Source: Jatrophihabitans_A sp035248685 (GTDB lineage Bacteria > Actinomycetota > Actinomycetes > Mycobacteriales > Jatrophihabitantaceae). Taken from it: a DNA stretch of 64,000 nt. Positions 19,993-29,194 of this stretch are shown here, one piece after another; the first letter of the stretch is position 1; each line of letters opens with the position of its first letter. The DNA lies in NCBI GenBank assembly GCA_035248685.1, contig DATFHF010000036.1, positions 62,001-126,000 on the forward strand. The letters are read 5' to 3'. Below the pieces are notes generated by a model. That model had not been told where the DNA came from. It did not search any database and saw only the letters and a list, made by a program, of their open reading frames with translations. The position numbers were made by a program, and so were the translations under genes.

Positions 19993-21080
19993 CGCAGGCG
20001 TCCCAATCGGATCCGGCCTTCCTGCCGGATCTCGCCGCCCGGGCGCTGGGCGGCTCGGTGATTGCAGCTACCGACGAGTTGTTCGCCGGCCGGGAGAACC
20101 TGATCAAGGCCGAGCCGCCGGTCTTTCAACCGCACACGTTCGGTCCGAAGGGCCAGCTCATGGACGGCTGGGAAACCCGCCGCCGGCGCACGCCCGGTGT
20201 CGACCACGCGATCATCCGGCTCGGCTGCCCAGGCGTGGTTCGCCGGATCGTCATCGATACCGCGCACTTCACCGGCAACTACCCACCGGCCGCGTCGGTG
20301 GAGGCGTGCGGCGCCGACGGCTATCCCTCGCCGGACGAGCTGGCCGACGCGAACTGGATCCCACTGGTACCCCGCAGCGCACTCGCCGGCGACAGCGTGC
20401 GCGAGTTCACCGTCACCGACGAGCACCGGTACAGCCACGTCCGACTCTCCATCTATCCGGACGGTGGCGTGGCCCGGTTGCGGGTGTTCGGCGAGGTGGT
20501 CGTCGATCCGTGGTTGCTACCGCCGGTCTTCGACCTGGCCGCGCTGGAGCACGGCGGCCGGGTGCTGGATTGCAGCAACAGCTTTTACTCCTCGCCGAAC
20601 AACCTGATCTCACCCGGTCTGGCCCGGGTGATGGGCGACGGCTGGGAGACCGCTCGTCGCCGAGACGACGGCAACGACTGGGTCGGCCTGCGGCTGGCCT
20701 GCACCGGCCGGCCGGTGCTGGCCGAGATCGACACGACGCACTTCGTCGGCAACGCACCCGGCTGGGCCAGCCTGACCGGCGACGACGGCGTTACGTTGAT
20801 GCCCAAAACCCGGCTGCAACCGGATACCCGTCACCGCTTCGTGCTGGCGCCGGCCGAAGTGTCACAAGTGCGACTGGACGTCTTCCCGGACGGTGGGGTC
20901 GGCCGGCTGCGGCTGTTCGGCGCGCCCACCGAGGCCGGTCGAGCGGATCTGCTGTTGCGGTTCGCCAATGCGCTGCCGGACGGGCAGCTGGCCGGCTTGC
21001 TCGGCGGGTCGGTGGCGGGATCCCGGCCGTACCCGGAGATCGGCGCGCTGCCCGAGACCCTGCTGCGCGCGCTCACATGA
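19989..21080 (+). CDS. alc: Allantoicase
   Basis: 363 aa from ATG 19989 behind a GGAGGG site. Two repeated allantoicase half-domains are visible: MDGWETRRRR...IDTAHFTGN in the first and GDGWETARRR...IDTTHFVGN in the second, each ending with a VRLSIYPDGG or VRLDVFPDGG strand. It converts allantoate to ureidoglycolate and urea. No ureidoglycolate lyase follows. Confidence 0.95.
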   Translation: MTQASQSDPAFLPDLAARALGGSVIAATDELFAGRENLIKAEPPVFQPHTFGPKGQLMDGWETRRRRTPGVDHAIIRLGCPGVVRRIVIDTAHFTGNYPPAASVEACGADGYPSPDELADANWIPLVPRSALAGDSVREFTVTDEHRYSHVRLSIYPDGGVARLRVFGEVVVDPWLLPPVFDLAALEHGGRVLDCSNSFYSSPNNLISPGLARVMGDGWETARRRDDGNDWVGLRLACTGRPVLAEIDTTHFVGNAPGWASLTGDDGVTLMPKTRLQPDTRHRFVLAPAEVSQVRLDVFPDGGVGRLRLFGAPTEAGRADLLLRFANALPDGQLAGLLGGSVAGSRPYPEIGALPETLLRALT

Positions 21081-21616
21081 CGTTGCTCGGGGAGGAGACG
21101 GCCTTGGCCAGCCAGGATCGGATGCTTGATCGCCTGAACAGCGCACCGGACGACCAGGCGTTGCGTGCGGATCTTTCGGCCTGCTGCGCCGCCGGATCCT
21201 GGGTCGCCGCGGTGCTCGCCGGCCGACCTTATGCCGATTTCGACGGTCTGTTCGCCGCCTCCGACACTGCAATTGCCGGGCTGACCGAGGCGGGGCTGGC
21301 CGAAGCGCTGGCCGCCCATCCGCGGATCGGTGAACGAACCGGCAGCGCTTGGTCCCGGCAGGAACAGTCCGGGGTGGCTACCGCGAGCGCCGGCCTGCAC
21401 GCCGAGCTGGCCGCCGCGAACGCGGCCTACGAGCAACGGTTCGGCCAGGTCTACCTGGTGTGCGCAACCGGCAAATCGGCCGAGGAGCTGCTCGCAATCT
21501 GCCGGTCCCGGCTCGGCAACGATCCGGCCACCGAGCGCGCGGTGGTGCTGGCGGAGCTGGCCAAGATCAGCCGACTCCGACTCGAGAAACTGCTTAATCG
21601 TGAAGGTGGCAGGTGA
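21077..21616 (+). CDS. OHCU decarboxylase
   Basis: 179 aa from ATG 21077 (ATGA overlap). 2-oxo-4-hydroxy-4-carboxy-5-ureidoimidazoline decarboxylase, recognised by the catalytic His segment AAHPRIGER and the FGQVYLVCATGKSAEELL block. It gives (S)-allantoin from the hydrolysed product of 5-hydroxyisourate. Five bases separate it from the hydroxyisourate hydrolase gene. Confidence 0.92.
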   Translation: MTLLGEETALASQDRMLDRLNSAPDDQALRADLSACCAAGSWVAAVLAGRPYADFDGLFAASDTAIAGLTEAGLAEALAAHPRIGERTGSAWSRQEQSGVATASAGLHAELAAANAAYEQRFGQVYLVCATGKSAEELLAICRSRLGNDPATERAVVLAELAKISRLRLEKLLNREGGR

Positions 21617-21620
21617 GCAG

Positions 21621-21938
21621 ATGAGCCTGTCCACCCATGTGTTGAACTCGGCGACCGGACGGCCGGCGGTGGGTGTGCCGGTGCGGTTGGAGTCCTGGAC
21701 CGAAGACGGCTGGACGCAGGCGGTGCAGCGGATCACCGACGCCGACGGCCGGATCGGTGATCTCGGCAGTCCAGCTGCCGGTCGGCACCGGATTACCTTC
21801 GATACCGGCGAGTACTTCGCCGGTGCCGCCTTCTACCCCGAGGTCAGCGTGGTCTTTCAGGTCACCGATCCGGATCAGCACTATCACGTCCCGCTGCTGA
21901 TCAGTCCGTTCGCGTATACGACCTATCGCGGGAGCTAG
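21621..21938 (+). CDS. uraH: 5-hydroxyisourate hydrolase
   Basis: 105 aa from ATG 21621. Transthyretin-like: begins STHVLNSATGRPA and ends with the family C-terminal YRGS; HYHVPLLISPFAYTTYRGS contains the active-site His and the terminal tetrapeptide. It hydrolyses the uricase product. It has the full normal length and lies between the OHCU decarboxylase and uricase genes. Confidence 0.95.
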   Translation: MSLSTHVLNSATGRPAVGVPVRLESWTEDGWTQAVQRITDADGRIGDLGSPAAGRHRITFDTGEYFAGAAFYPEVSVVFQVTDPDQHYHVPLLISPFAYTTYRGS

Positions 21939-21942
21939 CGCA

Positions 21943-22836
21943 ATGGCCATCGTTTTCGGCGAGAACCAGTACGGCAAGGCTGAGGTGCGCCTGGTCCGGG
22001 TGACCCGGGACGGTGACCGGCACCAGCTCAAGGATCTCAACGTTTCCACCGCACTGCGCGGTGACTTCGCCGCCGCGCACCTGGCCGGCGATAACGCTCA
22101 TGTGATTCCCACCGATACCCAGAAGAACACCGTCTTCGCCTTCGCCGAGCAGCACGGCGTCGGCGAGATCGAAGACTTCGGGCTGCGGCTCGGCCGGCAC
22201 TTCGTCGATTCATTCGACTGGGTGACCGGCGCCAAGGTGAGCATCGAGGAGTACCGCTGGGACCGAATCAGGGTGGACGGAGCTGAGCACGGCCATGCGT
22301 TCAACCGAGCCGGCGGCGGCACCCGCACCGCCGTGATCACCGTTCACGGCGACAACGCCTGGGTAATCTCCGGGCTCACCGACCTGGTCGTACTCAAGTC
22401 CACCGGCTCGGAGTTCACCGGTTTCCCGCGCGATGAGTACACCACGCTTCCGGAGGACCGCGACCGGATCTTGGCGACCGCGGTCACCGCCCGCTGGCGA
22501 CATGCCGACAGCACAGGGGATTGGGCCACCAGCTACGCCGAGGTGCGACGGATCCTGCTGGAATCCTTCGCAACCAAACACAGCCTGGCGTTGCAGCAAA
22601 CGCTGTACTACATGGCCGAGCAGGTGCTCGTTAGCCGCCCGGAGATAGTCGAGGTCCGCATGTCGATGCCGAACAAGCACCATTTCCTGGTCGACCTGTC
22701 GCCATTCGGGCTGACCAACGATCACGCGGTCTACCACGCCGCCGATCGGCCGTACGGCCTGATCGAGGGAACCGTGCTGCGCGATGACGCACCCGATGCC
22801 GGCTCGGCCTGGCAGTCCGTACCGGGGTTCTGCTGA
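21943..22836 (+). CDS. Urate oxidase (uricase)
   Basis: 297 aa, cofactor-free uricase of normal length. Visible motifs: the catalytic Lys in ENQYGKAEVRLVRV, the Thr in PTDTQKNTVFAFA, and NKHHFLVDLSPFG near the C-terminus. It oxidises urate to 5-hydroxyisourate with O2, producing H2O2. The stop overlaps the deaminase start (TGATG). Confidence 0.95.
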   Translation: MAIVFGENQYGKAEVRLVRVTRDGDRHQLKDLNVSTALRGDFAAAHLAGDNAHVIPTDTQKNTVFAFAEQHGVGEIEDFGLRLGRHFVDSFDWVTGAKVSIEEYRWDRIRVDGAEHGHAFNRAGGGTRTAVITVHGDNAWVISGLTDLVVLKSTGSEFTGFPRDEYTTLPEDRDRILATAVTARWRHADSTGDWATSYAEVRRILLESFATKHSLALQQTLYYMAEQVLVSRPEIVEVRMSMPNKHHFLVDLSPFGLTNDHAVYHAADRPYGLIEGTVLRDDAPDAGSAWQSVPGFC

Positions 22837-24194
22837 TGGCCAGCCTGATCGTCGAGGGCTGTGCGCTGGCCACCGTCGATCCGTCCGGTACCGAATATGC
22901 TGACGGACACGTGGTAATCACCGACGGACGGATCGCTGCGGCCGGTGCCGGCCCGGCGCCTGAGCTGGACGGCGCCCACCGAATCGACGGAGCCGGCTGC
23001 CTGCTGACTCCGGGGTTGGTGAACACCCATCATCACCTTTGCCAGTCGATCACCCGGGGTTTCGCCCAGGACGGCACGCTGTTCCAGTGGCTGACCACGC
23101 TGTACCCGATCTGGGCCGGCCTCGATGCCGAGCTGGAGTACCAGGCAGCCAGCGCCGGGCTGGCCAACCTGGCACTGTCCGGATGCAGCACGGCGTTCGA
23201 CCACAACTACCTGTTCCCCCGCAACGGCGGGGACATTCTCGCCGCTGAGATCGAGGCAGCCGGCCGGATCGGGCTGCGTTTCCACGCCGCGCGCGGGTCG
23301 ATGGACCTGGGCCAGTCGGCCGGTGGGCTGCCGCCGGACTCGGTGGTCGAGGATCCGGACGCGATCCTCGCCGCCTGCGAAGCGGCGGTGGCCCGCCATC
23401 ATGACCGCAGTCCGGACGCCATGGTGCGGATCGTGCTGGCACCATGCACGCCGTTTACCAATACCGGCCGGCTCATGCGGGATTCGGCCGAGCTTGGCCG
23501 CCGGCTCGGCGTGCGGCTGCACACCCATCTGGCCGAGACGCTGGACGAGGAGGAGTTCTGCCAAGCCAGCTATGGCGCCCGGCCGGTCGACTACGCAGAG
23601 TCGCTCGGCTGGCTGGGCGACGATGTCTGGCTGGCGCACTGCGTGCACCTGTCCGCCGGCGACATCGCAAAGCTCGCCGGTACCGGCACCGGTGCCGCGC
23701 ACTGTCCCAGCTCCAACGGCCGGCTCGGTTCGGGCATCGCCCCGGTGCCGGAGCTGCTGGCGACCGGTGTGCCGGTCGGGCTCGGCGTGGACGGGGTGGC
23801 CTCCAATGAGCATCCCGGGTTGGCCGCGGAACTGCGGCAAGCCGTGCTGGCCGCCCGCTATCGGCTCGGCCCGCAGGCGCTGACCGCCCGCCAGGCGCTG
23901 ATGATGGGGACCATCGGCGGTGCGCGCTGCCTGGGCCGGCAGGACGACCTCGGCTCGATCGAGGTCGGCAAGCTTGCCGACCTGGCGCTGTGGCGGTTGG
24001 ACGGGCTCGGTCACGCAGACATCGCCGACCCGGTGTTCGCGCTGGTGTTCGGGCCGCCGGCTCCGCTGGAATTGCTGCTGGTCGGCGGCGAGGTGATCGT
24101 CGAGCGCGGCGAACTGCGCACCGCCGACGCCGGATCGATCGCGGCAGCGGCTCGGGCGGCGGCCCAGGAGCTGGTCCGGCGCGCCAGCGCCTGA
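22836..24194 (+). CDS. 8-oxoguanine deaminase (amidohydrolase)
   Basis: 452 aa. Amidohydrolase metal ligands NTHHHLCQ, RLHTHLAETLDEE, WLAHCVHLS and GLGVDGVASNE are in order. The NTHHHLCQSITRGFAQD region resembles 8-oxoguanine deaminases more than classical guanine deaminases. The product, urate, is the substrate of the gene just upstream, which supports the call; guanine deaminase remains possible. Last gene of the eight-gene purine operon. Confidence 0.85.
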   Translation: MASLIVEGCALATVDPSGTEYADGHVVITDGRIAAAGAGPAPELDGAHRIDGAGCLLTPGLVNTHHHLCQSITRGFAQDGTLFQWLTTLYPIWAGLDAELEYQAASAGLANLALSGCSTAFDHNYLFPRNGGDILAAEIEAAGRIGLRFHAARGSMDLGQSAGGLPPDSVVEDPDAILAACEAAVARHHDRSPDAMVRIVLAPCTPFTNTGRLMRDSAELGRRLGVRLHTHLAETLDEEEFCQASYGARPVDYAESLGWLGDDVWLAHCVHLSAGDIAKLAGTGTGAAHCPSSNGRLGSGIAPVPELLATGVPVGLGVDGVASNEHPGLAAELRQAVLAARYRLGPQALTARQALMMGTIGGARCLGRQDDLGSIEVGKLADLALWRLDGLGHADIADPVFALVFGPPAPLELLLVGGEVIVERGELRTADAGSIAAAARAAAQELVRRASA

Positions 24195-24354
24195 ACGTAC
24201 CGCGCGATGCGGGCGAATCGCCTTGGCCTAAAGCACATTGCTGAGTTTTCATAGTTCGGTGCCCCTTGCTGTGAGGTAGCGGCACTGCCAGGATGGCCCG
24301 ATAGCCGGACGCGGTCTGGCGCCCGGCACGAGCCGGTCGGGGGTGTTCTGCGAA
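24195..24354. other. Intergenic region after the purine operon
   Basis: About 160 bp with only a weak GGCGAATCGCC inverted repeat (24212-24222). No convincing terminator or promoter motif is visible. Confidence 0.3.
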
Positions 24355-25125
24355 ATGGGCACAAAGATCAGCAACCTTGAACGGGACGGGGTAAGCCGCT
24401 CGTTTGCCGCGCATGGTCACGCCGTCGTCGGAAGTGCGGGTGGGCTGTCGCTCATGCGGGGAGTGTTCGAACCGGGCTGGCGCTGGTCGACCGACATCGC
24501 CCCGATCGCCGGCACCGACAGCTGCCAGACCCGGCACCTCGGCTATGTCGAATCCGGCCAGCTGCAGGTCAGGCTGGACGACGGCACCGAGTTGACGGTC
24601 GGCGCGGGTGATCTGGTCGACCTACCCGCTGGCCACGATGCCTGGGTGCTCGGCGACGAACCCTGCGTGATCATCGACTATTCCCCGGAGCTGACCCGCT
24701 ATGCCACCGCCGCCCCACCTGAGGTAGCGGCGCCGGACGACAAGTACATGACTCTGGTACGGCGTGGCTACCAGGCGTTCAACAGCGGCGACTTCGACAC
24801 GTTACGGACCATCCTGTCCCACGACGCGGTGCAACACGTGCCCGGTAACAGTCAGGTCGCCGGCGCACACAAGGGGATCGACGCGATCTTCGGCTACTAC
24901 GGCAAGCTGGCTGAACTCACCGAGGGGCATTTCAGCGCCGACCTCATCGAAGTTTTCGGTGACGGTCAGGGACACGTGACGGCGCTGCACCAGGTCACCG
25001 CCACCCGCAATGGGGTGACCCGGGTCAGCAGAGGCACGATCACCTTTACCTTCCTGGGCGATCGGGCAATGGAACTGGTCGAGATGCACGCGGACCTACC
25101 CGGCGACGACGCGTTTTTGGCTTAG
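24355..25125 (+). CDS. Cupin plus SnoaL/NTF2-like fusion protein
   Basis: 256 aa from ATG 24355; GTG 24343 is an equally weak alternative. Residues about 30-115 form a cupin barrel (LGYVESGQLQVRLDDG, VDLPAGHDAWVLGD). Residues about 130-250 form an NTF2/SnoaL-like cone (GYQAFNSGDFDTLRTILS, GIDAIFGYYGKLAEL). Both folds bind small ligands and neither is assigned a reaction. It stands alone between the purine operon and a broken regulator. An enzyme or ligand sensor are both possible. Confidence 0.75.
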   Translation: MGTKISNLERDGVSRSFAAHGHAVVGSAGGLSLMRGVFEPGWRWSTDIAPIAGTDSCQTRHLGYVESGQLQVRLDDGTELTVGAGDLVDLPAGHDAWVLGDEPCVIIDYSPELTRYATAAPPEVAAPDDKYMTLVRRGYQAFNSGDFDTLRTILSHDAVQHVPGNSQVAGAHKGIDAIFGYYGKLAELTEGHFSADLIEVFGDGQGHVTALHQVTATRNGVTRVSRGTITFTFLGDRAMELVEMHADLPGDDAFLA

Positions 25126-25273
25126 CTCCGGTTCGGCGGCCGGCGTCATCGGTACCGGGAGCATCCGCATCTTGGGACCGTACCGGTACATCCACCGGGG
25201 CCTGTCCGGCGGTGAGCGTTGCCAGGGCGAGCAGCAGGGCGATTCGAGCGGGAGTCGCCCACTGCGCGGCGGC

Positions 25274-25890
25274 CAGCTGGTTCTGCGCAAGGACGGTGAG
25301 CAATAGCCCGCGGCCCAGGATCGCGATGTCTGACGTGGTGGCCGGGATCAGGGACGGCGAGACCGCGCTACGCTGGCTCCGGCCGTCCGTCCGGAAGTGG
25401 TCCTGATGGACCTTCAGCTACCGGGCATTTCCGGAGTCGAGACCGCGGCGAGCCTGTCCAGCAGGATCCGAGCCGGCGGGTCCTGATGTTCTCGGCCAGT
25501 GGCGAGGACGCCTCGGTGATCGCCGCGGTCAAGGTAGGCGCATTGGGCTACCTGGTGAAGTCGGCAACCCGGAACGAACTGCTGCGCGCGGTCGCCCGGA
25601 CCGAGGCAGGCGACGCTACTTTCTCACCGGGTCTGGCCGCGCTGGTTCTGAACGAATACCGAAAGCTGTCCGACGACCAGACGCCAGGAAATCCGGTTCT
25701 TACCGCTCGGGAAACGGAAATCCTTCGGCTGGTCACGACCGGACGTACCGCGCGCGATATCGCCGAGCAGCTCACCGTCTCACCCCGCACCGTGCAGAAC
25801 CATATTCAGAACACCCTGCGCAAGCTTCAGCTGCACAACCGGGTCGAGCTCACCCGGTGGGCGATCGACCAGGGCATCACCGACTCATGA
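25274..25890 (+). pseudogene. Frameshifted NarL/FixJ-type response regulator
   Basis: The pieces of a receiver domain lie in three frames: QLVLRKDGEQ-type start (25274 on), DVVAGIRDGETALRWLR (about 25336-25380), then RPEVVLMDLQLPGISGVE with the phosphoacceptor Asp (about 25390-25440), and finally RVLMFSASGED onward (25476-25890). A single missing G near 25464 would restore SSRDPSRRVLMF. The C-terminal 134 aa from 25486 remain open with the receiver Lys (YLVKSA) and an intact LuxR-type HTH (LTARETEILRLV, VQNHIQNTLRKL). It may be a true pseudogene or contain sequencing errors. The remnant could still make a DNA-binding fragment. Confidence 0.75.
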
Positions 25891-26705
25891 CGTCAGCGCA
25901 GGCGGCAGCGTCGTGTACCGATGGGTCGTACGGGTGGCTGCTAGGCGTGCTGAGCGGCGTGATCCTCTTCGGAGGTTGGCTCGCGCTCTGGGCCGTGATC
26001 CGCCAGTACTCGCCGATATTCGGGCCGCGCCGCCGGATCGGCCAATGGCTGCAAGGCATTTCGGCGCTCAGCTACATCGGAGCGGCGGTCGCCTGGCTGA
26101 ACCTGCACACCGACAGTTGTGGGCGAGCGGTGGGCCGCGCCGGCACCGTCGCCGCGTGGCTGTTCCTGGTCACCGTGGTGTTGTTCATGCTCGGCGCGGT
26201 GCTGGCCGTCGGTGGCGAGCAGGCCAGCGAGTGGGCGGCCATTGCGGCGGTGGCGGTCGCCGACTTGGGTTTGGTCCCGGTTTACCTCGGTCCGCACCAG
26301 GCTCACCGAGCAGCCATCCTGGTAGTGCTGCTCGTGCACGGTTGCTGTACCGCGGTGGCCGCCTGGTGGGCACGCCGAGTCAGGTCCGGCACTGCTCAGG
26401 CCCGAAGCAAGGCCGCCGAACCCGGCCGGGTGCTGGCTGGCGGCTGGCTGGCCTTCCTGCTGCTGGTCATCGCCACCACCGGCGAGCCGATCAGCACCGT
26501 GCTGCCGGATTCCGCATTCGTCAGCTTGTTCGTGGTTACCGCGATCAGCACCGTCATCGGCACCGGTTACACCAAATACGTCGAGGCCAAGGAAACCATC
26601 ACCACTCCACCGCAACCGGACGCCCTGGACGCGCTGGCCGCACGCCTCCGCCGGTCAGCGGCCGGACTACGGGACTGGCACGACGCCTATCGTGAATGGT
26701 TCTGA
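25887..26705 (+). CDS. Polytopic membrane protein
   Basis: 272 aa from ATG 25887, overlapping the response-regulator stop (ATGA). Six or seven hydrophobic segments (for example GWLLGVLSGVILFGGWLALW and TVAAWLFLVTVVLFMLGAVL) are followed by a soluble tail of about 45 residues (DALAARLRRSAAGLRDWHDAY). No kinase domain is present. The coupling suggests a sensory or signalling partner of the broken regulator, but the family is not recognised. Confidence 0.7.
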   Translation: MTSAQAAASCTDGSYGWLLGVLSGVILFGGWLALWAVIRQYSPIFGPRRRIGQWLQGISALSYIGAAVAWLNLHTDSCGRAVGRAGTVAAWLFLVTVVLFMLGAVLAVGGEQASEWAAIAAVAVADLGLVPVYLGPHQAHRAAILVVLLVHGCCTAVAAWWARRVRSGTAQARSKAAEPGRVLAGGWLAFLLLVIATTGEPISTVLPDSAFVSLFVVTAISTVIGTGYTKYVEAKETITTPPQPDALDALAARLRRSAAGLRDWHDAYREWF

Positions 26706-26720
26706 AGCGTGATCGGACAA

Positions 26721-26746
26721 CGCTGTGCGTTCGAGGCCTCACAGCG
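26721..26746. other. Inverted repeat upstream of the radical SAM operon
   Basis: CGCTGTG (26721-26727) and CACAGCG (26740-26746) are separated by 12 bases. It sits just after the membrane-protein stop and 129 bp before the next start. It could be a terminator stem or an operator; no T-tract follows. Confidence 0.25.
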
Positions 26747-26874
26747 ACTTGAGGTGTCCGTCGCCTTCCGATCGTGGGTGGGGACGTGTTAGGGTCCTGC
26801 CCGATATAAACCGCTTTACGGTTAGGCAGTTCAGCGCTTGGCATGGCCTGGGTCAGTCAAGGGGTTGGGGGGAC

Positions 26875-27930
26875 ATGACCAGGGCCGATGCCGCAGCGGC
26901 GACGCTGCAGGTCACCTGGCTTGACTCGCTCACCCAGATCGATGCCGCCCAGTGGGATGCGACTGCCGCGTCCGTCGGCTTTTACTCTTCACATTTATGG
27001 CTATTGGGCTACGAGCCGGATCCCCACTCGCAAGCACGCTATCTGACGGTTACTGATGGTGGTGGCGAACTCCTCGCGGCCATCCCGACGTACGCAGCCA
27101 CCCAGGAATCGAACCGCCGCTACCGCCTGGACGGCCTCGACCTCAAACCGATATCACCGACGCCCCCGCAGCTGTTCGGCTCACGGCGGGGCTACCAGGC
27201 CGGCGTTCTCCTGTCATCGCCGCTGACCGACGAAGCCCGCGCGGAAACCCTGGCCCTGATGCGTGCCGCGCTCGCCGAGGAAGCGGGCAGCGTTACCCCG
27301 GTCTGGTTCTACGTCCCCGAGCGGCTGACCGAGGACGTGCTTGCCTGCTGCATTGCGCCGCGGAAGATCAAGATCGATGTGGAAGCCACCATCGAGGTGC
27401 CGCCCGGTGGATTCGAGGAATACGCAGCGCGGCTGACAACGCACCGGCGGGGTCATATCCGAGCCGAGCGGCGGCGGTTCCTGCGGGCTGGTTATGACGT
27501 GGCGATCGAGCCGCTGGCAGCGATTGCCGACGACGCCGCACCGCTGCTCGCGCAACTGGAATGGAAGTACGGCGGTAGCAACCCGCTTGAGCACTACCTG
27601 CATTACGTGCACCGGCTGGCCTCGGCCAGCGACCCGGGGATCACCCTAACCTGCCGCCGCCGGGGCAGGCTGGTCGGGTTCTGTCACTGCTACCTCTTCA
27701 GCGGCACCACCTGGTTGCGGATCGGCGGCTTCGACTATTCACAACTGGAGAATGCCTACGAGTACTTCAACCTTGCCTTCTTCGAGCTGATCGAGCTCAG
27801 CGCTCAACACGGCTGCACCCGGTTGCACCTGGGCATGGGATCGCTGGAAGCCAAGGTCAACCACGGCGCGGCAACTGAGGATCTGTGGCTGGTGGAATTC
27901 GACCGGAGACGGAGCCTTCTCGATGCGTGA
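26875..27930 (+). CDS. FemAB-like GNAT acyltransferase
   Basis: 351 aa from ATG 26875, preceded by a G-rich site. The C-terminal half shows the double-GNAT FemAB-like pattern: HRRGHIRAERRRFLRAGYDV, GRLVGFCHCYLF, AYEYFNLAFFELIELS, GCTRLHLGMGSLEAKVNHG. Such enzymes transfer acyl or aminoacyl groups, in the FemAB branch from tRNA. It is the first gene of the 27-35 kb operon, overlapping the MFS gene by 8 bp. A distant paralogue of the same fold is at 60728-61900 in the other cluster. Confidence 0.75.
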   Translation: MTRADAAAATLQVTWLDSLTQIDAAQWDATAASVGFYSSHLWLLGYEPDPHSQARYLTVTDGGGELLAAIPTYAATQESNRRYRLDGLDLKPISPTPPQLFGSRRGYQAGVLLSSPLTDEARAETLALMRAALAEEAGSVTPVWFYVPERLTEDVLACCIAPRKIKIDVEATIEVPPGGFEEYAARLTTHRRGHIRAERRRFLRAGYDVAIEPLAAIADDAAPLLAQLEWKYGGSNPLEHYLHYVHRLASASDPGITLTCRRRGRLVGFCHCYLFSGTTWLRIGGFDYSQLENAYEYFNLAFFELIELSAQHGCTRLHLGMGSLEAKVNHGAATEDLWLVEFDRRRSLLDA

Positions 27931-29134
27931 GCGCAGCGCGATCTACCTGCTGGTGCCCATCCTCGTCTCCAAGCTCGGTAATCAGTTCCTGATCTTGGCA
28001 ATCCCGCTGGCGCTGTATGACCTGACTCGATCCTCCACGGACGCGGTGATCTCCTTCGCGGTGGCGACGCTGCCGTGGTTGGCGTCGGCATTCATCGGCG
28101 CGGTGATCGACCGGTTCGACCGCAGGCAGGTCTTTATCGCCAGTGAATGCCTACAGGCCGTCGCGGTGACCACGCTGGCGCTAACCATCTCCACCGCGTC
28201 ACTGCCGCTGACCTACCTGCTGTTTCTGATCACCAGTACCGGCGCGGTTACCTCCAGCATCGTGGTCAACTTCCTGCTGTTGCCCGCGCTGGCACCGACC
28301 GGGCGACTGGCCCGGTTGAACGGGCTGTTCACCGCAGCCAGTCAGCTGGTGGCGCTGCTCGGCTTGCCACTGGGCGGCCTCGTCTACGGCACGCTGGGTG
28401 CCCGTCCGGTGCTATTGATCGATGCCGCGTCGTTCACGCTCACCATCGGTGCCGGCCTGCTGTTGCCACGAGTCCCGCACAGTCTCGGTGGCAGCAAGTG
28501 GCCGGCGATCAACCAGGGGTGGCGCTACCTGCTCGGGCAGCGCGAGCTGCTGCGGGTAGCGCTCGTCCTCGGCCTGTGCAACCTGGGTGCCGGCAGCTTG
28601 GCGGTGGTAATCCTGCAATTGGCCCGTGGCTCCTGGCACTGGAACAGCACGGCGGCTAGCGCGGCCATGGCGGTCGGAGCTGCCGGCGCCGCGATCGGGG
28701 CCTTCGTCGGTTCTCGTCGGCGCGGCGACGGCGACGCGGCCTCGCACCGGCGCATCGCTGCCGGTTTGGTGCTGCTCGCCGCCGGAGCGGCCCTGATGGT
28801 CGTCCTGACCTTCAGTCCGCTGCTGCTGGCCGGTTATTTGCTGCTTTCGGTGGGAGAAGGGCTCGTCACCGTGGAGTCGGTGTTGATGCGGCAGCTGCTC
28901 ATCCCCAAGGAGCTGGCCGGCCGGGTCAACACCGCGATTCGGTTGATCATCCTCGGTGCGGTGCCACTGTCCGGCGTGCTTCAAGCGTCACTGCTGGGAC
29001 TGGGCCAGCGGGTGCCGTTCGTCGCCTGCCTGTTGCTGGGTAGCACGGCCGTGATCGCCTGGGTAGTCCGGTCGGCACCGAAGCCAGCGCCAGTCCCGTC
29101 GGCGGCGTTGGTAGTGCCGGTAGACCGGAGCTAG
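27923..29134 (+). CDS. MFS exporter
   Basis: 403 aa. About 12 membrane segments, beginning YLLVPILVSKLGNQFLILAIPLALYD, with the DHA3/EntS-like loop VIDRFDRRQVFIASE after TM2. Overlap with the acyltransferase gene and membership of the biosynthetic operon point to product export and self-resistance. Confidence 0.85.
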   Translation: MRERSAIYLLVPILVSKLGNQFLILAIPLALYDLTRSSTDAVISFAVATLPWLASAFIGAVIDRFDRRQVFIASECLQAVAVTTLALTISTASLPLTYLLFLITSTGAVTSSIVVNFLLLPALAPTGRLARLNGLFTAASQLVALLGLPLGGLVYGTLGARPVLLIDAASFTLTIGAGLLLPRVPHSLGGSKWPAINQGWRYLLGQRELLRVALVLGLCNLGAGSLAVVILQLARGSWHWNSTAASAAMAVGAAGAAIGAFVGSRRRGDGDAASHRRIAAGLVLLAAGAALMVVLTFSPLLLAGYLLLSVGEGLVTVESVLMRQLLIPKELAGRVNTAIRLIILGAVPLSGVLQASLLGLGQRVPFVACLLLGSTAVIAWVVRSAPKPAPVPSAALVVPVDRS

Positions 29135-29194
29135 CCGCGCCGGACAGCCACACCCGATCAAGACAGTTAGCGGAAAGAGAGGAGAACGTCGGAC

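Noticed and set aside
25046..25303. Minus-strand open frame with a hydrophobic start near the broken regulator
   Set aside because: No family match and its C-terminus is Arg/Pro-rich; it overlaps the cupin gene end. Treated as chance.
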